A stretch of 54,179 bases of DNA from Chlamydiota bacterium (GCA_013286595.1 JABDFI010000008.1:1-54179); one strand, 5' to 3'. Positions 44,995 to 54,179 are shown, numbered from the stretch's first letter. Made by a program: numbers and translations. The notes: generated by a model from the sequence alone, not told the origin.

Positions 44995-47497
44995 ATGTCC
45001 TACACAAAAGATGAAATCGTTATTCCACGCAATGTCGAAGAAGAGGTCAAGGAAAGCTATCTTCGGTATTCGATGTCGGTCATCATTTCGCGTGCTCTTC
45101 CCGATGTGCGCGATGGGCTAAAACCCTCTCAACGCCGCATTCTCTTTGCGATGCGCCAATTGAATCTCAGTCCAGGAGGCAAACACAGAAAATGTGCTAA
45201 GATTTGCGGTGACACTTCAGGAGATTACCATCCACATGGAGAAACTGTCATTTATCCTACGCTTGTAAGGATGGCACAACCTTGGGCGATGCGGTACCGC
45301 TTAGTCGACGGGCAGGGAAACTATGGATCGATCGATGGGGATCCACCAGCTGCTATGCGTTATACAGAAGCTCGTTTAACGCACGGGTCCATGGCTTTGA
45401 TGGAAGATTTGGAAAAGGATACTGTCGATCTCATCCCCAACTATGATGAAACGAAAACAGAACCCGTTGTTTTTCCGGCAAAATTTCCCAACTTATTAGC
45501 CAATGGCTCTTCAGGGATAGCCGTTGGTATGGCGACCAATATCCCACCTCATAATTTGAATGAGTTGATTTTAGCGACGATGCTCGTCCTGGATAATCCA
45601 GCGACAACCATTGATCAGATCATGGAAGTGATGCCAGCTCCTGATTTTCCCACAGGGGGGATCATTTGCGGTTACCGCGGGATTAAAGAAGCCTACCATA
45701 CAGGTCGTGGCAAGATCACACTGCGCGCTGTCTTGCGCGTTGAAGATCAAGACAACAATCCAGACAAGCAGCGGATTGTGATCGATGAGATCCCTTACAA
45801 CATCAGTAAAGGGGATTTGATCTTAAAAATTGCCGATCTTGTGAACAACAAGAACATTCCCGGTATTTCCGATTTGAGAGATGAGTCGGATAAAGATGGC
45901 ATGCGCATTGTGTTAGAGCTAAAACGCGGTGAAATTCCCGATGTCACCATCAACCAGCTCTTTAAATTTACCGATTTGCAGGTCACATTTGGCTGTAACA
46001 TGCTCGCTCTAGATAAGGGCTTGCCGCGCACGATGAACATTAAACAGTTCATCTCAGCTTGGATTGAGCACCGCATCGACGTCATTCGCCGTCGCGTGCG
46101 TTTTGAACTGGCTAAAGCGGAAGCGCGAGCTCATGTTTTAGAAGGTTATCTCAAAGCTTTGGATCATCTGGATGCCGTCGTCAAACTCATCCGCGCTGCT
46201 CCTAATCGAGAAGTCGCTAAAACTGAATTGATGGCCGTCTACCATTTAAGCGATCGACAAGCCAATGCCGTTCTCGATTTACGACTCTATCAGTTAACAG
46301 GTCTTGAGAGAGAAAAAATTGAAAATGAATACCAAGAGCTCTTGGCCAAAATTGCGCATTATCGCTCTGTTCTTGCTAGCGAAATGTTAGTTCGTGGCAT
46401 CATCAAAGATGAGTTAAATGAACTAAAAAAACATCACTCTTCAGATCGCAAAACGAAGATCATTGCTGCCGAAGGGGAGTTCAACATTGAAGATCTCATT
46501 CCTGATTTACCCGTGATCATCACAATTTCGGAGGACGATTACATTAAAAGGATGCCTATCGATGCCTTCCGTGAACAGCGGCGAGGTGGTCAGGGTGTCA
46601 TGGGTGTCGAGATGAAAAAAGAGACAGATGTCCTCAAGGATATTTACGTCGCTTCTATGCATGATTATCTGTTGATTTTCACCACATTGGGTCGTTGTTA
46701 TTGGTTAAAAGCTTGGGAAGTGCCCGAAGGCGGTCGACGCACAAAAGGCAAACCGCTGATTAATCTTCTCGAAGATATACGTCCCGAAGAAAAAATCGCC
46801 ACTGTATTGCGCGTGAAAAATTTTGAAGATGTCTCTTCTATTTTGCTTGCGACAAGACAAGGTGTTGTCAAAAAAACAGAACTTTCTGCGTTCAGCTCGC
46901 CTCGCAAAAAAAGGGGTGTATGCAATCAACATCGACGAAGGAGATGAGGTGATTGCTGCGCGCTTAGTAAATGAACAGCAGCAAATTATGCTCTTTACGA
47001 AAAATGGGATGGCGGTTCGCTTTGATCAAACCCAAGTACGGGCTGTAGGGCGCGTGGCTAGAGGTGTCAGAGGAGTCACGTTGCGCGATGAAGGAGATGC
47101 TGTCGTTTCTTGTGAAGTGGTCACAGCGGATCAGAGCGTTTTAGTCGTTTGCGTGAACGGATTTGGCAAGCGTTCTTTAGTTGATGATTTTAGACAAACT
47201 CATCGCGGTGGTGTGGGTGTGCGATCGATCATTACCAGTGAGCGCAACGGTCTTGTCGTAGGAGCTATCCAAGTGACAGACAAAGATAGCGTGGTGATGA
47301 TGTCCAATACAGGACAAACATTGCGCATCAACATGAGCGATGTGCGTGTGATGGGCCGTTCAACTCAAGGTGTTAAACTAGTGAATCTGCACGAAGGAGA
47401 TGAGCTCGTCGGTATTCAGCGGATTGAACACATAGAATCAACCGATGAGAGCGCACCACAACCGCAACAGCAGACTCCTTCTTCGGATTCTACATGA
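44995..47497 (+). CDS. gyrA: DNA gyrase subunit A, interrupted by an apparent +1 frameshift
   Basis: GyrA breaks and rejoins DNA; the active tyrosine is Y123 (AAMRYTEARL). The first frame runs from ATG 44995 through the breakage-reunion domain and coiled coil into the beta-pinwheel, then fails after FSSPRKK and stops at 46947. The second frame continues at once with KKGVYAINIDEGDEVIAARL and the remaining pinwheel blades to TGA 47497. The switch falls in the tract A7-G4 (46906-46916); loss of one A restores one full-length protein of about 833 residues. Sequencing error, true mutation or slippage are all possible. The stop overlaps tmk (ATGA). Confidence 0.92.
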
Positions 47498-48138
47498 GTA
47501 ATGAACAAGATGCCTGCTTCATCACCTTTGAAGGAGGTGATGGAGCGGGTAAAACCACTCTGATCGATAAAGTCTATGCCTATCTATGTCAGATAGGGCG
47601 CTCTGTCCTTAAAACGCGAGCTCCTGGCGGAACTGAACTTGGGGAAGAGATCCGCCAGTTGCTTTTGAGCAAAGAGCTGGGAACAATCTCACCTCGATGT
47701 GAGTTGTTGCTTTTCCTTGCTGATCGCGCTCAACATGTGGATCTGGTCATACGACCAGCACTTCAACGCAAAGAGATGATTCTTTGCGATCGGTTTAATG
47801 ACTCCACCATAGCCTATCAGGGATATGCACGGGGATTTCATCCTCACTTGATCATGGAGTTCTTAGCGTTCTCTTGCCAAGAAATTAAACCCCATTTAAC
47901 TTTTTATCTCGACCTGGATCCTGAGATCGGTTTTCAACGCACACAACACGATCGCGCTAAAGATCGGATCGAATCGGAAAATCTCAATTTTCATCGGAAA
48001 ATCCGTGAGGCCTTTCGCGAGATGGCAAAGAAAGAACCTAACCGATTTATTCTTCTGGATGCTACATTATCACCTGAGACAGTCTTTCAACTAGCACAAG
48101 AGAAAATCGATGCCCTTCTCGGCACTCCTAGGAAATGA
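47494..48138 (+). CDS. tmk: Thymidylate kinase
   Basis: Tmk converts dTMP to dTDP. The P-loop is FEGGDGAGKTTLIDK, the DRF motif is CDRFNDSTIAYQGYARG, and the lid follows in DRIESENLNFHRKIREAF. At 214 residues it is normal. Its ATG overlaps the gyrA stop by 4 bp (ATGA) and its 3' end overlaps holB by 29 bp, so it belongs to the DUF721-gyrB-gyrA-tmk-holB operon. Confidence 0.96.
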   Translation: MSNEQDACFITFEGGDGAGKTTLIDKVYAYLCQIGRSVLKTRAPGGTELGEEIRQLLLSKELGTISPRCELLLFLADRAQHVDLVIRPALQRKEMILCDRFNDSTIAYQGYARGFHPHLIMEFLAFSCQEIKPHLTFYLDLDPEIGFQRTQHDRAKDRIESENLNFHRKIREAFREMAKKEPNRFILLDATLSPETVFQLAQEKIDALLGTPRK

Positions 48139-49084
48139 CCTAGCACAAGAAATCCTCAAACGATCCATCAAGCATCAAACAATGCCCCATGTGCTCTTAT
48201 TTGCTGGACCAGATGGCGTTGGCAAGGGACTTTTTGCTCTCAAGACGGCAGAACTTCTGATGGGCCCCCCACATGCTGCAAAAATTATCAGTGGCAATCA
48301 TCCCGATCTACATGTTCTTCAGACAGAAGGGAAAGCTGGCATGCACCCCATCGAGCATGTGCGTTCCTTGATCAAAGAAGCGGGGATGCCACCTTTTGAA
48401 GCCCCTGTCAAAGTCTTCATCATTCATGATGCGCATCAGATGCTTCCCTCCAGCAGCAATGCTCTGCTCAAGACATTGGAAGAGCCTTTCCCCAATACGT
48501 ACTTTATTCTACTCACCAGCCAGGCTGAGTCGATCTTGCCGACGATCCTCTCTCGCTCGCGCAAAATTCCCTTTTTTCCTCTTTCACATCGCGAAATCGA
48601 AAGATTCCTCATCGATCAAAGGAAGCAAGAGCCACATGAAGCCAAAAGGATTGCCTTTCTCTCGCATGGCTCGCTCTCCAAAGCTGCCGATCTATCTGAA
48701 AGAAAACCCAATACTTGCCTTCACCGCTTAATGCAACTACGGCTTCCTCAAGAATACGCTCAATTCCTTGGCCTTTGCGATGAGCTAGAGAAGCAATTAT
48801 CCCCCTCTTCTGAAGAAGAGAGCTCTGTGCCGCTGATGGATAGTTTTTTAGAAGAACTATGCGCGTGGTATCGCGATCTCCACTTACTGAAAACAGGAGG
48901 CGCTCCTGAATACGTCTACCATTTAGAAGCTTTGCCTATCCTTCAAGAGAGAGCGCAACAACCTCTTCTTCCTTTAGAAGAGATTATGTCTGAGATTCTT
49001 CATATCCGCTTAGCTCTGCAGCGCCATATCAAATGGCGCGTCGCCCTAGAGCAATTTTTCAGTGCTGTAAGTCGAGAGAGGTGA
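48110..49084 (+). CDS. holB: DNA polymerase III delta' subunit
   Basis: The delta' subunit is part of the clamp loader. The protein shows the AAA+ start HVLLFAGPDGVGKGLFALKT (a P-loop ending GKG instead of GKT/S, acceptable in the non-ATPase delta' subunit), the SSNALLKTLEEPFPNTYFIL block and the SRSRK sensor region. At 324 residues it is normal. It closes the gyrase operon; the order matches what I recall from Chlamydia. Confidence 0.9.
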   Translation: MPFSALLGNDLAQEILKRSIKHQTMPHVLLFAGPDGVGKGLFALKTAELLMGPPHAAKIISGNHPDLHVLQTEGKAGMHPIEHVRSLIKEAGMPPFEAPVKVFIIHDAHQMLPSSSNALLKTLEEPFPNTYFILLTSQAESILPTILSRSRKIPFFPLSHREIERFLIDQRKQEPHEAKRIAFLSHGSLSKAADLSERKPNTCLHRLMQLRLPQEYAQFLGLCDELEKQLSPSSEEESSVPLMDSFLEELCAWYRDLHLLKTGGAPEYVYHLEALPILQERAQQPLLPLEEIMSEILHIRLALQRHIKWRVALEQFFSAVSRER

Positions 49085-49110
49085 GCTTGAGAGATGTTTT
49101 AGTTACTGAG

Positions 49111-49275
49111 GAGGCAATTGCAAACTCCGCGACCCAGAAAAATCGATGATTTTGAGTCAGTTTGCCAACCGCTTAAGCGGCCGCCCTATCCCCAGCCCGA
49201 GCGCATACTCCAGCAGTAGGACCTCGGGGATGGGATGGCAAAATGGCTCAAAAGGGCGATTTTGCTGTGGCGTGG
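49111..49275. mobile_element. Family A element, long form, right end missing
   Basis: The left end GAGGCAATTGC is intact (49111), preceded by TGAG. The interior matches the long copies at 958 and 2769, but after GCTGTGGCGTGG (about 49275) the similarity stops and LRR coding sequence begins. The neighbouring LRR-3 gene ends inside the element at 49248, which supplies its last residues and stop codon. Confidence 0.82.
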
Positions 49276-50498
49276 CATAATTTTCCTGTGATTCTTAGAG
49301 ATGGGAGAGTAGTTGCTAGAGAGGCAATGCCAGCAGCTGTAATGCTTTTGCACCAGCTTAGATCAAGTAAGCTTAAGAGTGGGAGAGTTGCTAGAGAGGC
49401 AAGGCCAGCATCTGTGATGTCGAAGTTCCCGCTTAGATTAAGTGAGCTTAGAGATTTGAGTTTTGAGAGATCGTCAAGGCCAGCATCTGTGATGCTTCCA
49501 TCTGGGAAACTTCTGCACCAGCTTAGATCAAGTAAGCTTAAGAGTGGGAGAGTTACTAGATAGGTAAGGCCAGCATCTGTGATGTTCCAGCACTCGCTTA
49601 GATTAAGTGAGCTTAAGAGTGTGAGTTTTGATAGATGGGCAAGGCTAGCATCTGTGATGGCAAGGCACCCGTTTAGATTAAGAGAGCTTAAGAGTGGGAG
49701 AGTTACTAGATGGGCAAGGCCAGCATTTGTGATCTTATAGCACACGCTTAGATCAAGTGAGCTTAAAAGTGTGAGTTTTGCTAGATGTGCAAGGCCAGCA
49801 TCTGTGATGTCGAAGCACTTCCTTAGATTAAGTGAGCTTAAGAGTGTGAGTTTTGATAGATCGTCAAGGCCAGCATCTGTGATGTTTTGGCACTCGCTTA
49901 GATTAAGTGAGCTTAAGAGTGTGAGTTTTGATAGATGGGCAAGCTCAGCATCTGTGATGTCTGTGCAGCTTAGATTAAGTGAGCTTAGAGATGAGAGAGT
50001 TACTAGGTGGGCAAGTCCAGTATTTGTGATCTCTGTGCACCTGCTTAGATTAATAGAGGTAATGCGAGCACCACTTGCGCTTGCTTTATCAAGAATGTCT
50101 TTAAGATCGTCATCCGATAAATTGGATCGTCCAGAAAGATCTAGACAGTTTTTGTTGACGAGAGGTAGGGTACTCCAAGCTCTTTTTACCTGACGGAGGT
50201 TAACTTTGTCCCTAGAATCAAGGTAGCTTAATATTTCATGATTGAAAACGTCGCTTCCGAGAACGAGGCTAGAGCTAGAGGATGGAGGTGGGTTTAGAGA
50301 TAAGAGTAAAGAAGAGGCAAGATCAGATGGAGAGGCGCTAAAGCTAGAGGGTGGAGGTGAGTTTAGAGATAAGAGTAAAGAAGAGACAAGCATAGATGCT
50401 CGCTGCGCTGCCGGTGAAGGGGCAGGCACAGGTGCTTGCTGCTCTACAGGCGCTTGTTGTTGTAAAGTTATAGTAACTAAGCCAGATAATGATGACAT
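49248..50498 (-). CDS. F-box-like/LRR protein with a C-terminus borrowed from a mobile element (LRR-3)
   Basis: The 416-residue protein has a serine/proline/glutamine-rich N-terminus, an internal repeat of the kind SSLLLSLN(S/P)PP, an F-box-like segment (LGSDVFNHEILSYLDSRDKV) and about nine to ten LRR-CC repeats (ITDAGLDDLSKLTLLSSLNL). ATG 50498 is preceded by aggagatttaaca, the leader shared with LRR-1 and LRR-2. The tail HATAKSPF and the stop lie in the family A element, so the original 3' end is lost. It is probably still expressed; target and secretion are unknown. Confidence 0.86.
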   Translation of the reverse strand: MSSLSGLVTITLQQQAPVEQQAPVPAPSPAAQRASMLVSSLLLSLNSPPPSSFSASPSDLASSLLLSLNPPPSSSSSLVLGSDVFNHEILSYLDSRDKVNLRQVKRAWSTLPLVNKNCLDLSGRSNLSDDDLKDILDKASASGARITSINLSRCTEITNTGLAHLVTLSSLSSLNLSCTDITDAELAHLSKLTLLSSLNLSECQNITDAGLDDLSKLTLLSSLNLRKCFDITDAGLAHLAKLTLLSSLDLSVCYKITNAGLAHLVTLPLLSSLNLNGCLAITDASLAHLSKLTLLSSLNLSECWNITDAGLTYLVTLPLLSLLDLSWCRSFPDGSITDAGLDDLSKLKSLSSLNLSGNFDITDAGLASLATLPLLSLLDLSWCKSITAAGIASLATTLPSLRITGKLCHATAKSPF

Positions 50499-50609
50499 TG
50501 TTAAATCTCCTAATTGGATTTTTTTAGTTATAACTGCTGCTGTATGTATAATTTCATTTTATTTAAATATTATTTTTTAAGTTTTGATTTATTTTTTTAT
50601 TTCATTATT

Positions 50610-51686
50610 TTAATATATTAAATTATTCAAGAAGTGAGAGGTGATCTTTGAGAGATATTCTAGTCCTTGATTTGTGATATTTTTGCACTTATATAGATCC
50701 AGTAAAGTGAGAGAGGTGATCTTTGAGAGATGCTCTAGCTCTTGATCTGTGATTTTAATGCATCCCATTAGACTCAGTGATGTGAGAGAGGTAATCTTTG
50801 AAAGGTGCTCTAGTCCATCATCTGTGATGTTTTCGCACAAACTTAGATCCAGTGATGTGAGAGAGGTGAGCCTTGAGAGGTATTCTAGTCCTTGATTGGT
50901 GATGTTACGGCATCTCCAAAGATTCAGTGAAGTGAGGGAGGTAAGTTTTGAGAGATGTTCTAGTCCATGATCTGTGATGTTACCGCACGCATTGAGATCC
51001 AGTGATATGAGAGAGGTTAGCTTTGAAAGGTGTTCTAGTCCTTCATCTGTGATGTGATGACACCAACTTAGATTCAGTGAGGTGAGAGAGGAGAGCTTTG
51101 AGAGATGCTGTAATCCTCGATCTGCGATGTTGGCGCATTGCTTTAGATTCAGTGAGGTGAGAGAGGAGAGCTCTGAGAGCTGCTGTAATCCTCGATCTGT
51201 GATGCGGACACATTGCTTTAGATTCAGTGAGGTGAGAGAGGCGAGGTTCGAAAGATGTTCTAATCCTTTATCTGTGATGTTGGAGCATTCCGATAAATCA
51301 AGTGATGTGAGAGAGGTGATCTTTGAAAGATATTTTAATCCTTTATCTGTGAGTTTGGCACATCTGTTTAAATTGATTGATTGGATTTTAGTTCCTTTGA
51401 CTTGTTCTAGAATGGTCTTGAGTTGTTCATCTGATAAATTCTTATAGCTTGATAAATCTAAATGGTCACTGCAGAAGGGTAATTGTTCCCACACTTTGGA
51501 TGCCAAGCGCATCGAATGCAGTGCTTGTGGATCTGGAAGGAAAGTTAATACATGCTCCATAACATCACTAGGGAGTGTTTTAATCGTCACTTGTTTACAA
51601 GGTAACCCAACCACAGGCGAAGCAACTGCAGATGGTGTAGTGGGTAAAATTATTGGGGCTAAAGCTAGAGATGCTACTGAGGTCAT
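50610..51686 (-). CDS. F-box/LRR protein (LRR-4), divergent subfamily, probably truncated
   Basis: The 358-residue protein has the clearest F-box of the set (IKTLPSDVMEHVLTFLPDPQ, residues 32-51, then MRLASKVWEQLPF). About nine LRR-CC repeats follow with their own consensus (ITDKGLEHLSKLTSLTSLNL, with K/E in place of A in AGLAHL). It stops halfway through the last repeat (YLSKITSHFLNNLIY), so the 3' end has probably been lost. The leader (caaaggaaaatt) differs from the other three, which suggests separate acquisition or older divergence. Confidence 0.87.
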   Translation of the reverse strand: MTSVASLALAPIILPTTPSAVASPVVGLPCKQVTIKTLPSDVMEHVLTFLPDPQALHSMRLASKVWEQLPFCSDHLDLSSYKNLSDEQLKTILEQVKGTKIQSINLNRCAKLTDKGLKYLSKITSLTSLDLSECSNITDKGLEHLSNLASLTSLNLKQCVRITDRGLQQLSELSSLTSLNLKQCANIADRGLQHLSKLSSLTSLNLSWCHHITDEGLEHLSKLTSLISLDLNACGNITDHGLEHLSKLTSLTSLNLWRCRNITNQGLEYLSRLTSLTSLDLSLCENITDDGLEHLSKITSLTSLSLMGCIKITDQELEHLSKITSLTLLDLYKCKNITNQGLEYLSKITSHFLNNLIY

Positions 51687-51783
51687 AATTTTCCTTTGGG
51701 TTTTATTATATGGTTTAATTTTATTTATGTTTGTATATTTAGTGAATATTTTAATTTTGGTTTAATGTATTTGTTTTATTATT

Positions 51784-52236
51784 TTAATATAATATATTAT
51801 TTAATATTAATGATTGAATGTTTCCGTTGTACTCAGCTCGAACAATGGCATGATCATCTACCCAGACTTTAATCGTTTTTCCTTGCAGATGAGGCTGTCC
51901 TATTAAATTCTCGACAAAGCCAAGGTGTTCACCTTGGCGAGGAGAGAAGCGCAGTAGATCGTGTGTTGCAGCCAGTCCTTCGGGTAAGATAGGGGGCAAG
52001 TTGGGTTATTACCCATCTCACCTGATAGATTTCGCTCTCATACTGAAAGGTTAGATCTTTTTGAATGACTCTGAAATGATTTGGTCGGAGAATTTTTTCA
52101 AGGTTATGACTCTTATCTAATTGCTAAGTCATAAATATTCAGATGCTTGCGATATTGTTAGCCGTCTTTCATGCACCTTTGTCATTACTGCTAAACGACT
52201 TAGTTCCTTATTACTCATAGAAATGCGTCCTTCCAT
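51784..52236 (-). pseudogene. ISNCY/IS1202-like transposase remnant with internal deletion
   Basis: Three pieces remain. 52236-52129 encodes MEGRISMSNKELSRLAVMTK plus 15 residues and a stop, the N-terminal HTH start of these transposases. 52112-52012 encodes LEKILRPNHFRVIQKDLTFQ and YESEIYQ, the C-terminal region. 51900-51784 encodes IGQPHLQGKTIKVWVDDHAI and EYNG, the extreme C-terminus. The catalytic middle is gone. The last two pieces are separated by a 101-bp family B derivative; joining them restores one frame. I assign the family from memory of the motifs. Confidence 0.7.
51906..52006. mobile_element. Family B element, 101-bp deletion derivative
   Basis: The right part (GCCAAGG..CACCTTGGCGA, GAAGCGCAG and the terminal TAGGGGGCAAGTTGGGT) matches the two 158-bp copies. 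The left end is deleted. TATTA still flanks both sides (51901-51905 and 52007-52011). It interrupts the C-terminus of the transposase remnant. Confidence 0.8.
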
Positions 52237-52403
52237 TCTTGTCACCTCTTAAGTACCAATTACTTCTGGTTAACAAAAGGTGACATTTTTATTTAACGCT
52301 TACAATATATATATTTTACTTTAATTTTAACAATAAATTTATTACAATCAATATTAGGTGAAAATAAACAAATCAATTAAAAATAAAAAAAGAGATAATA
52401 ATA

Positions 52404-53805
52404 ATGACATTAGAGCTTAATGTAAGAAATCCAGAAAAAGTAGTAGAAGCCCCTAAATCTTCGCAAAAAGAAGAAGTAACTCCTTCAACCGAGGCCGTTA
52501 TAGTCGTTGCTGCTCAAGTTCTGCCAGAATCTTTAAGTCAGCCACTCTCTTCTCGTTCTCTCTCTTCACCCCCCTCATCACATCCTGCTTCTTTTGCTCT
52601 ATCTTCATCCATTCAAGTAAGTAGCTCGATGACTAGTTCGTCATCCGCAGCTTCTATTCCTCCACAACAAGTAGAAGAAGACCAATCAAAATCTTTCCAG
52701 GAATCTATACCCTCATCTAAGAAAGAAATCCTGCTTGATTTACCTCAGAAAACTCCAATCGAGCCGAACCCGCTCTCGATTCCACTGCCAGTTTATATAA
52801 GCATGAGTGAGCTACCACCCATTAAAATGATCGCTCCTCCTACAGAACTTTCAGCACAAGAATTTACTGAATTGTCCTTGTTCCAAAATTTTTTAAAAAA
52901 ATTCCCTGGTAAAACAAAAGCCACCATTGAAGATTTAAAAGAATTTGAAAAAGCCTTATCTAAAAATAAAAAATGGCTTAACTATCCCCTAATGGACAAT
53001 ATATATAAAAACATAAGTTTTGCTCATGGTTGTACAATTTTACACCTATTTGGACGATTAGGCGGCTCTGAAGAATTTATTTGCCTATTAACCCAACTTG
53101 CCCCCTATCCTCCCTTAGACGCGTAAGCGAGACAGGTAAGATGCAAGATTCGTGAGGAAGCCAAGGTAGTTCACCTTGGCGACGAACGAAGCGCAGCAGA
53201 TTGCCTGTCGCAGCTCGCGGATAAAGGAGGATAGGGGGCAAGTTGGGTTATTACTAAAACACGGATGCGATTTAAGCATTCTAGATAAGGGTGCCTTTAA
53301 AAATACAGCCCTTCATTGGAGTATCGCAAATGCAAGGAATTCGACAGCTTTGGCATTTATCAAGCAAAGCCCCAAAGAAACTTTAAGCATAAAAGACAAT
53401 TCCTATCATGGTAACACTCCATTGCACTTGACTATTGCTAAAGGTTATAAAGATAAAAGTGCTGATGGAGAGGCTTTAACTGTAACCAACGCCGATCTGA
53501 CGCAACAATTAATTCAAAGAGGAGCTGAAATAAATGCAACGAATGAATTTGGATTGACTCCATTACATATTGCTTGTTTAAGACATGACGTTTTTTCTAT
53601 TAAATGGCTCTTAGAATATGGAGCTCGTCTAGATGTTGTAAGCAATGACGGTCAAACCCCACTTCAATTGATGGAAATAAATAATCATACCAAAGCTCGA
53701 GAATACATACTTTCTAATGTTACTGATCCCATCATCTTGGATAAGTCTGAATATGACGATAACTATGCTAAGGCAATTGCTTTACTCACACCGACGACGC
53801 CATAA
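52404..53805 (+). pseudogene. Ankyrin-repeat protein gene split by a family B element
   Basis: The first part (52404-53090) encodes a serine/proline-rich N-terminus and the start of a repeat region (HGCTILHLFGRLGGSEEFIC). The second part (53254-53805) encodes four or so ankyrin repeats (GNTPLHLTIAKG, NATNEFGLTPLHIACLRHDV, NDGQTPLQL). A 158-bp element with a TATTA duplication lies between. Removing 163 bp joins them in frame as CLLLKHGCDLSILDKGAFKN, a canonical ankyrin stretch, giving 412 residues. As it stands, the first frame stops at 53126 within the element. The second frame could start inside it but lacks the N-terminus. Confidence 0.9.
53091..53248. mobile_element. Family B element, 158 bp, in the ankyrin gene
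   Basis: This full-length copy has about 24-bp terminal inverted repeats and is flanked by TATTA (53086-53090 and 53249-53253). It differs from the copy at 13020-13177 by one base that I can see (GAGACAGG versus GAGATAGG), so the insertion is recent. Confidence 0.95.
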
Positions 53806-53814
53806 CTGGGGTGT

Positions 53815-53842
53815 AAACTTTTGCGCTTACGCGCAAAAGTTT
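53815..53842. terminator. Hairpin after the ankyrin gene
   Basis: A perfect 12-bp stem AAACTTTTGCGC / GCGCAAAAGTTT with a TTAC loop follows the stop codon by 9 bp. There is no long T-tract on the plus strand. Confidence 0.65.
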
Positions 53843-53942
53843 CAGAAAAAAATTCTGGTATAAACCTGACCTCCTAAAAAATTTATTTTTGTTTTTTTTC
53901 GTAATGAGGGGAAATTGTCTGATGAATTTTTTATTGGGACAA

Positions 53943-54179
53943 TTACATGGCAAATACTCCTTCACGAGCTCTTCTTGGTTTTAGTTTGGAATATGCGCTT
54001 TTTCCGCCTTGTTTTGTTCTGTCAGACCCCATGCTCGACCATAATATTTCGATCGAACTTACCGAGATGGGTAGCCGGTGTTTTTCAGTTAGATATTCAT
54101 GTGCGAGGGTGGGGCCAAAATCCACATAATGATCCTTGATGAGGCCTAAGGCCACTTCCTTTAATCCGGGGGGCAAATG
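53943..54179 (-). pseudogene. ISNCY/IS1202-like transposase fragment at the window edge
   Basis: The minus strand reads PPGLKEVALGLIKDHYVDFG and PTLAHEYLTEKHRLPISV, the conserved region between the HTH and catalytic domains of these transposases. After that the frame degenerates: a MVEHGV-like piece is found in another frame. The fragment continues beyond the right end of the window. It could have continued from the N-terminal piece at 52236, so both may come from the same IS type. Confidence 0.72.

Noticed and set aside
46906-46912. Classical -1 ribosomal frameshift site in gyrA
   Set aside because: The downstream frame is +1 relative to the first, and no X-XXY-YYZ slippery heptamer fits the needed direction; an indel or polymerase slippage is more likely.
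53176-53253. Independent start of a second ankyrin gene inside the inserted element
   Set aside because: The first 26 residues come from the family B element; removal of the element gives a single uninterrupted ankyrin gene, which explains both frames better.

Overview
The window looks like a chromosomal segment of an amoeba-associated, Protochlamydia/Parachlamydia-like member of the Chlamydiae. The housekeeping blocks have chlamydial character. One is mgtE, DUF721, gyrB, gyrA, tmk, holB, an order I recall from Chlamydia. Others are a Pkn1-type kinase-like/FGE fusion, a large PknD and the DUF255 protein. Among these sit proteins typical of amoeba symbionts: F-box-like leucine-rich repeat proteins, an F-box-like methyltransferase, a U-box/RING-like protein and an ankyrin protein. 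The assignment rests on gene content and memory of gene order, not on a search.

Layout. 1-5.9 kb: a small unknown gene, then a two-gene non-homologous end-joining unit (ku, ligD), followed on the other strand by small stress-type genes (DUF6496, DUF892/YciF-like, CsbD-like, a two-helix membrane protein). 6-12.6 kb: a Yip1-like membrane protein, two exported proteins, a phosphotransferase, an aquaporin, a cold-shock protein, a 2Fe-2S ferredoxin, a GIY-YIG protein and an Ntn-type hydrolase. 12.7-13.6 kb: a gene-poor nest of palindromes and insertions. 13.7-25.3 kb: LRR protein, recN/rnhC, a RodZ-like HTH protein, DUF255 protein, pkn1, a second LRR protein and the F-box-like methyltransferase. 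25.4-42.1 kb: ispH, a sugar-nucleotide pyrophosphorylase, an AGCS symporter, DUF2442, valS, Nudix, pknD, the U-box-like protein, trpS, DUF3096, typA, mgtE. 42.1-49.1 kb: the DUF721-gyrB-gyrA-tmk-holB operon; gyrA carries an apparent one-base frameshift in an A7 tract. 49.1-54.2 kb: two more LRR genes, a broken ankyrin gene and remnants of an ISNCY/IS1202-like transposase.

The most striking signal is non-autonomous mobile DNA. Family A has ends GAGGCAATTGC and makes 4-bp target duplications (AAAG, GCTA, TGAG and TATT are all visible). One copy sits inside ligD; element plus duplication is exactly 186 bp, so LigD gains 62 residues without a frameshift. Family B is a 158-bp element with ends ACCCAACTTGCCCCC flanked by TATTA. 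One copy splits the ankyrin gene, and removing 163 bp restores the frame and a canonical ankyrin motif. A 101-bp derivative splits a transposase remnant, and removing 106 bp again restores the frame. Long near-perfect hairpins and further inverted repeats add to a picture of a genome shaped by small palindromic insertions.

The four LRR genes, the methyltransferase and the U-box-like protein together suggest an arsenal aimed at the host ubiquitin system. Secretion and function are inferred, not shown by the sequence.
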